A stretch of 64,000 nucleotides of DNA from Hyphobacterium sp. SN044 (lineage in GTDB: Bacteria; Pseudomonadota; Alphaproteobacteria; Caulobacterales; Maricaulaceae). Made by a program: the position numbers and the translations under genes. The notes below the pieces were generated by a model. That model was not told where the DNA came from. It worked only from the letters and a program-made list of their open reading frames with translations, and did not search any database. Below, piece after piece: positions 58,315 through 64,000 of the stretch. The stretch is from positions 124,001 to 188,000 of the forward strand of contig NZ_JAKKUV010000001.1 of assembly GCF_021864465.1 (NCBI RefSeq), written 5' to 3'. Numbering within the stretch: position 1 is the stretch's first letter; every line of letters starts with the position of its first letter.

Positions 58315-59148
58315 ATGAAGTTCGCGACGCGTCTTGTCCTCATCGCCCTAATTCCGCTTGTCGTGGTGTCCTGCCAGCGTGATCGCCCGCGAGCGACCGC
58401 CTATGTCGAACGTCCGGCGGAAGGCATCTATGGCGAAGCCGTGTCCCTGATGGAGCGCCGCCGCTACACCGAAGCGGCCGAGCAGTTCGACGAGGTCGAG
58501 CGTCAGCACCCGTATTCGGAATGGGCCCGCCGCGCCATGCTGATGGCGGCCTATGCCAATTATCAGGCCAACAATTACGATTCGGCGATCTCCGACGCAG
58601 AGCGCTTCCTGTCGCTTCATCCGGGCAGCCGCAGCGCGCCCTACGCCTACTACCTGATCGCGATCTGTCATTTCGAACAGATCCGCGACGTCGGCCGGGA
58701 CCAGGGCACGACCCAGACGGCGCTGACGGCGCTTGAACAGGTGGTTCGCCGCTATCCGACGAGCCGCTACGCCCAGGATGCGCGTCTGAAGATCGACATG
58801 ACCCGCGACCACCTGGCGGGCAAGGAAATGGATGTCGGCCGCTACTATCTGCGCCGCGGCTATCATCTCTCCGCGATCAACCGCTTCCGTAATGTTATCG
58901 AGAACTACCAGACGACCAGCCATGTGCCGGAAGCCCTGCACCGCCTGGTCGAGGCCTATGTCGCCCTCGGTGTTGACGACGAAGCGACCCAGGTCGCGGC
59001 CGTGCTCGGTTACAACTTCCCGGGCAGCGAGTGGTATGAAGACACCTATCGCCTGATGACGCGCGAAGGCATCGCGATCCCGAACACGGATCTGCGCGAG
59101 GAAAATCCCTCCTATCTGCGCCGGGCGCTCGATCGCATCTTCGGTTAG
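58315..59148 (+). CDS. bamD: Outer membrane assembly lipoprotein BamD
   Basis: BamD is the essential TPR lipoprotein of the BAM complex that inserts outer-membrane proteins. The 277-residue protein has a type II signal peptide with lipobox VVSC (Cys20), then five TPR-like repeats (about 35-245): YGEAVSLMERRRYTEAAEQF, MLMAAYANYQANNYDSAISD, YYLRRGYHLSAINRF, VPEALHRLVEAYVALG. Family hallmarks are RFLSLHPGS and YPTSRYAQDA. It is followed 21 bp later by recN. Confidence 0.95.
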   Translation: MKFATRLVLIALIPLVVVSCQRDRPRATAYVERPAEGIYGEAVSLMERRRYTEAAEQFDEVERQHPYSEWARRAMLMAAYANYQANNYDSAISDAERFLSLHPGSRSAPYAYYLIAICHFEQIRDVGRDQGTTQTALTALEQVVRRYPTSRYAQDARLKIDMTRDHLAGKEMDVGRYYLRRGYHLSAINRFRNVIENYQTTSHVPEALHRLVEAYVALGVDDEATQVAAVLGYNFPGSEWYEDTYRLMTREGIAIPNTDLREENPSYLRRALDRIFG

Positions 59149-59169
59149 GGCGGGGGCGGCGCTTCGCGC

Positions 59170-60876
59170 ATGCTGCTCTCCCTCTCCATCCGCGATGTGG
59201 TGCTGATCGACCGGCTGGAAGCGATCTTCCGGCCGGGCCTGTGTGCCCTGACCGGTGAAACCGGGGCGGGCAAATCCATCCTTCTAGAAGCCCTGGGCCT
59301 CGCCGCCGGTGAGCGCGCGGATCGCGGTCTCGTGCGCTCCGGCAGCGAGGAGGCGCGCGTCACCGCCACCTTCGACCTGCCCGACGACCATCCTGCCCGC
59401 GCCGAACTCGACGAGGCCGGCATCACGGTTGAACCGGGCGAGCCCGTGATCCTGCGCCGCCGCCTGACAACGGATGGGCGCAGTCAGGCCTGGGTCAACG
59501 ACCAGCCCGCCAGCGTCGGCCTTCTGAAAACACTCGGCGAAGCTTTGGTCGAAGTGCACGGCCAGCATGATGGCCGCGGCCTGATGGATCCGAAAACCCA
59601 TCGCGGCCTGCTCGACAGCTTTGCCCGAAACGACGCGGAACGCTTGGCCGTCCGCGAGGCGTGGAAATCGCTCAGTGAGGCGCGCGACCGGGTTGCCTCG
59701 CTCGAGGAAGCGCAGCGCAACGCCAATTCCGAGGAGGAATGGCTGCGCGCCGCGCTGGAGGAACTCGACGATCTTTCGCCGGTGGCGGGGGAAGAGCCCG
59801 CGCTCGCCGAAGAACGCAAATTCCTGCAGCACGCCGAGAATGCGCTCGGCGAATTGCAGGCTGCCGCCGAGGCGCTTCAGGCTGACGGCGGCCTATCGGA
59901 ACGCCTCGGCTCTGCGCTGCGCACGCTCGAGCGGGTTTCCGAACAGATCGGGCAGGGCGAGGAAGGCGCGGCCGGTGAAGCGCGGACCGCGCTGACCCGC
60001 GCCACCGGCGCGCTCGACCGCGCGCTGATCGAATTCGCCGAGGCCGAGGATGCGCTGGCCGATGCGGCCGGCACGTTCGAGGTTGAACCCGGCCGTCTGA
60101 ACAAGGTCGAGGAGCGCTTGTTCGCGCTGCGTGCCGCCGCCCGCAAGCACAATGTCGCCATCGACGCGCTCGTCCCGCTGAAGGCCGATCTTGCCGACCG
60201 GCTCGATGCGATCGAGAACGCCGAAGGCCGGCTCGACGAAGCGCGGAAGGCGCTGAGCGCGGCACAGGCCGCCTATGACCGCGCGGCCTCAGCCCTGACG
60301 AAATCACGCGAAAAGGCGGGCGACGCCCTCGCCAAGGCGATCATGGCGGAATTGCCGCCCCTGAAGCTCGACAAGGCCCGCGTGCGCGTGGCGGTCGAGA
60401 CGGCAGACGATTTCGCCGGACCGAATGGCCGCGACCGCGTCCAGTTCGAGATTGCGACCAATCCCGGCGCGCCCTTCGGCGCGCTCGACCGCATCGCCTC
60501 GGGCGGCGAACTGTCCCGCTTTGCGCTGGCGATCAAGGTCTGTCTCTCGGTCGATGAGGACGGTCTCGTCCTGATCTTCGACGAAGTCGACCAGGGTGTC
60601 GGCGGGGCCGTGGCCGACGCCGTTGGCAAGCGGCTGTCGGCCCTAGCCAAGACCGGCCAGACGCTGGTTGTCACCCACTCGCCGCAGGTGGCCGCCCGCG
60701 CCGATCATCACTGGAAGATCGAGAAGATCGACGATGGCAAGGGCGGGGTGCGCACGACGCTGACCGAGCTCTCCGGCAGTGAGCGCCGCGAGGAAGTCGC
60801 CCGCATGCTGTCGGGCGAGAACGTCACCGACGCCGCTCGGGCTCAGGCGGAGCAGCTGATGGGCCTCGCCTCCTAG
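59170..60876 (+). CDS. recN: DNA repair protein RecN
   Basis: RecN is an SMC-like ATPase acting early in double-strand break repair. The 568-residue protein has Walker A GETGAGKS (29-36), a long coiled coil (about 160-370), the signature RIASGGELSRFALAIKVCLS, Walker B LVLIFDEVDQGVGG and VVTHSPQVAARADHHWKIEK. No LexA-type box lies directly upstream because the gene follows bamD within 21 bp. The stop shares CTAG with the convergent peptidase gene. Confidence 0.97.
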   Translation: MLLSLSIRDVVLIDRLEAIFRPGLCALTGETGAGKSILLEALGLAAGERADRGLVRSGSEEARVTATFDLPDDHPARAELDEAGITVEPGEPVILRRRLTTDGRSQAWVNDQPASVGLLKTLGEALVEVHGQHDGRGLMDPKTHRGLLDSFARNDAERLAVREAWKSLSEARDRVASLEEAQRNANSEEEWLRAALEELDDLSPVAGEEPALAEERKFLQHAENALGELQAAAEALQADGGLSERLGSALRTLERVSEQIGQGEEGAAGEARTALTRATGALDRALIEFAEAEDALADAAGTFEVEPGRLNKVEERLFALRAAARKHNVAIDALVPLKADLADRLDAIENAEGRLDEARKALSAAQAAYDRAASALTKSREKAGDALAKAIMAELPPLKLDKARVRVAVETADDFAGPNGRDRVQFEIATNPGAPFGALDRIASGGELSRFALAIKVCLSVDEDGLVLIFDEVDQGVGGAVADAVGKRLSALAKTGQTLVVTHSPQVAARADHHWKIEKIDDGKGGVRTTLTELSGSERREEVARMLSGENVTDAARAQAEQLMGLAS

Positions 60877-62405
60877 TCTTCCCAGTCGTCCGCCATGAGG
60901 ACGGCATAGAGCCGGATTCCATCCCACAGATGTCCGACCCGGAGATTTTCGTCCGGCGCGTGCTGGGCATTGTCCGGATTGACCATCGGCACGATGGCGA
61001 AGGGCACATCGAGGACGTCAACGATTGGCGCGAGCGGCAGGCTGCCGCCGAGAATGGGCACCACCCGGACCGGCCGGTCGCTGGTCGATGCCACGAGATC
61101 CGTCAACCGGATCACATCGGGATGCTCTGCCTGCGTCACCGCCGCAGGATAGCCGGAGGTCGACCAGTGGATTTCCGCGATCCTCGGGTGGGCCAGACGT
61201 TCGTCCGCAGTCGGCGGGCGGTCGAGGATGAGATACCCCTGCGATTCAACATGCGCCGTGACCTGTTCCCGAATCCGGGGAATGGTTTGCCCCGGCACCA
61301 TGCGAAAACCGATGGCGGCCGTGGCCGAGGCCGGAATGGCGTTGCGCGTGGCGTCGCCGACCCCGCCCGAACTGAGGCCGAGAACATTCAGCGCGGGCAC
61401 CATGACCGCCTCGCCATAGGAGGCGCCCGGCCCCCATTCGACCCCTGCAATCCCCGGCTCGGAGACAAGGCCGTCCTCGTCGTAGGCACCGCTTTCGGTC
61501 AGAGCGAGAGCCGCGTCGGACGGAGCGGGAACGCCATCGTAGAATCCGTTGATCAGTACCCGGCCATCTGGAGCCCGCATCGAGGCGATCAAATGCGCCA
61601 GCCGCGCACCGGGATTGGGCGCGACATTGCCGTAATGCCCGCTGTGCAGATCACGCGACGCACCATGCACGGTCAGCTGCATCGACGTGACGCCGCGTAC
61701 CCCCAGCACGATGCGGGGGTCGCCGCGCGGATCGACCGGGCCGTCGGCAAGCACCCAGAAATCCGCCGTGAGAAGGCCGCGATGCGCTTCGAGCATCGTG
61801 TGCATGTTCGGTGAACCGGCTTCCTCTTCGCCTTCGAAGAAGAATTTTATGTTCACGCCGAGCGGAATGTTCGCCGCCCTGAGCGCATCGATCGCGGTCA
61901 GCAGCGCCACGATCGGCGATTTGTCATCGCTCGCGGAGCGGGCGTAGATCCGCCAGTCAGGATCGACGGTGTCGTTCCCTTGCCAGTCGACCGGCTCGCC
62001 GCCTGCATCAATGCGTCCACTCAGCATCACGGGTTCGAACGGCGGATAGGTCCAGTTCTCTGGCAGGGCGGGCTGGCCGTCATAGTGGGCGTAGAACATC
62101 ACGGTGCGCGTCGCGCCCGGCGTCAGGATTTCTCCGTAGACGGCGGGCAGGGAGTCGCCCGCTTCCAGAATCCGGGCTTCGGCACCGCGTGCTTCGAGCA
62201 GCGCGACGATATGTTCCGCATTGACGAGGATATCGTCGCGGTCGGCCGCGTTGTTCGGCAGCGCAAGAAAATCGAATACCTCTTCAAGAATCTGTTGCTC
62301 GTGGGCCTGCCGATAGGTGTCGGCCGCCGCCATCGCCGCGTCCTGAGCCTCGGACGTCGAGACCGAGAACACGACGAAAAGCACGGCAATCAGAGTTGGA
62401 CGCAT
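60873..62405 (-). CDS. Secreted M20 family dipeptidase
   Basis: The 510-residue protein has a signal peptide (MRPTLIAVLFVVFSVSTSEAQ) and an M20/M25/M40 zinc peptidase domain. Metal and catalytic residues appear in TVMFYAHYDGQP, SASDDKSPIVALL, FFEGEEEAGSPN and late PDENLRVGHLWDGIRL. A dimerisation domain lies in the middle (about 210-400). It resembles carnosinase-like dipeptidases that act on periplasmic peptides. The ATG at 62405 begins the signal peptide. It is convergent with recN and divergent from ligA. Confidence 0.93.
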   Translation of the reverse strand: MRPTLIAVLFVVFSVSTSEAQDAAMAAADTYRQAHEQQILEEVFDFLALPNNAADRDDILVNAEHIVALLEARGAEARILEAGDSLPAVYGEILTPGATRTVMFYAHYDGQPALPENWTYPPFEPVMLSGRIDAGGEPVDWQGNDTVDPDWRIYARSASDDKSPIVALLTAIDALRAANIPLGVNIKFFFEGEEEAGSPNMHTMLEAHRGLLTADFWVLADGPVDPRGDPRIVLGVRGVTSMQLTVHGASRDLHSGHYGNVAPNPGARLAHLIASMRAPDGRVLINGFYDGVPAPSDAALALTESGAYDEDGLVSEPGIAGVEWGPGASYGEAVMVPALNVLGLSSGGVGDATRNAIPASATAAIGFRMVPGQTIPRIREQVTAHVESQGYLILDRPPTADERLAHPRIAEIHWSTSGYPAAVTQAEHPDVIRLTDLVASTSDRPVRVVPILGGSLPLAPIVDVLDVPFAIVPMVNPDNAQHAPDENLRVGHLWDGIRLYAVLMADDWED

Positions 62406-62452
62406 CGGCGAATTCCTCCATCTTCGCGGGGTGCGGCAACCGGGTTGCCTGA

Positions 62453-64000
<1,548 letters not shown>

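Overview
The window is 64 kb of GC-rich, densely coded chromosome from an alphaproteobacterium. Several things point to the Caulobacterales / Hyphomonadales / Maricaulales group: a methionine synthase split into two genes, a full dcw division and murein cluster that runs on into lpxC-bamD-recN-ligA, and a ftsZ upstream region with a full CtrA-type box (TTAA-N7-TTAA) flanked by two GANTC (CcrM-type) sites. I cannot name the genus. There is no phage, transposase or CRISPR array; apart from one small tRNA-bounded insert, the window looks like a stable chromosomal backbone.

Layout. 1-3.6 kb: a partial lipoprotein gene, an M23 peptidase with its overlapping partner gene, panD, a small unknown gene and a SIMPL-domain secreted protein. 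3.8-5.4 kb: a CAU-anticodon tRNA followed by a 1.5 kb insert bounded by a 12-bp copy of the tRNA 3' end. The insert holds a two-gene operon: a BMT5/DUF2431-like methyltransferase and an AlkB-like Fe(II)/2-oxoglutarate dioxygenase. I consider it the most interesting locus here. 5.4-18.2 kb: a SulP transporter with UspA, secreted peptidases (M28, S9), a cation/Ca antiporter with an AI-2E family permease, a free-Met-(R)-sulfoxide reductase, a YgjP-like metalloprotein, ABC-F protein EttA, and a membrane-anchored LuxR-type protein next to a CPBP intramembrane protease.

18.3-24 kb: a methionine-cycle operon. An ArsR-HTH/methyltransferase fusion regulator, metF and the two metH halves lie behind a promoter whose -10 box sits inside a perfect 18-bp palindrome. 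24-29 kb: glutathionyl-hydroquinone reductase and pirin, a lipoprotein, then a RimB-like protease / RimK ligase / aspartoacylase-like module. 29-37.8 kb: a fasciclin protein, a fused 5-oxoprolinase, a TerB/J-domain co-chaperone, an EamA exporter, an AmpD-like amidase, a 540-bp array of extragenic palindromes and two small membrane proteins.

37.8-64 kb: rnpB (RNase P RNA), then the dcw cluster mraZ-rsmH-ftsL-ftsI-murE-murF-mraY-murD-ftsW-murG-murC-murB-(LMW phosphatase)-ddl-ftsQ-ftsA-ftsZ, then lpxC, bamD, recN, a convergent M20 peptidase and the 5' part of ligA. Most dcw genes overlap by 4 bp, implying one long coupled transcript. Its control points are three MraZ boxes and a LexA-like motif upstream of mraZ, a palindrome block before murB, and the CtrA/GANTC region before ftsZ. 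Long antisense open frames are common in this GC-rich DNA and were not annotated.
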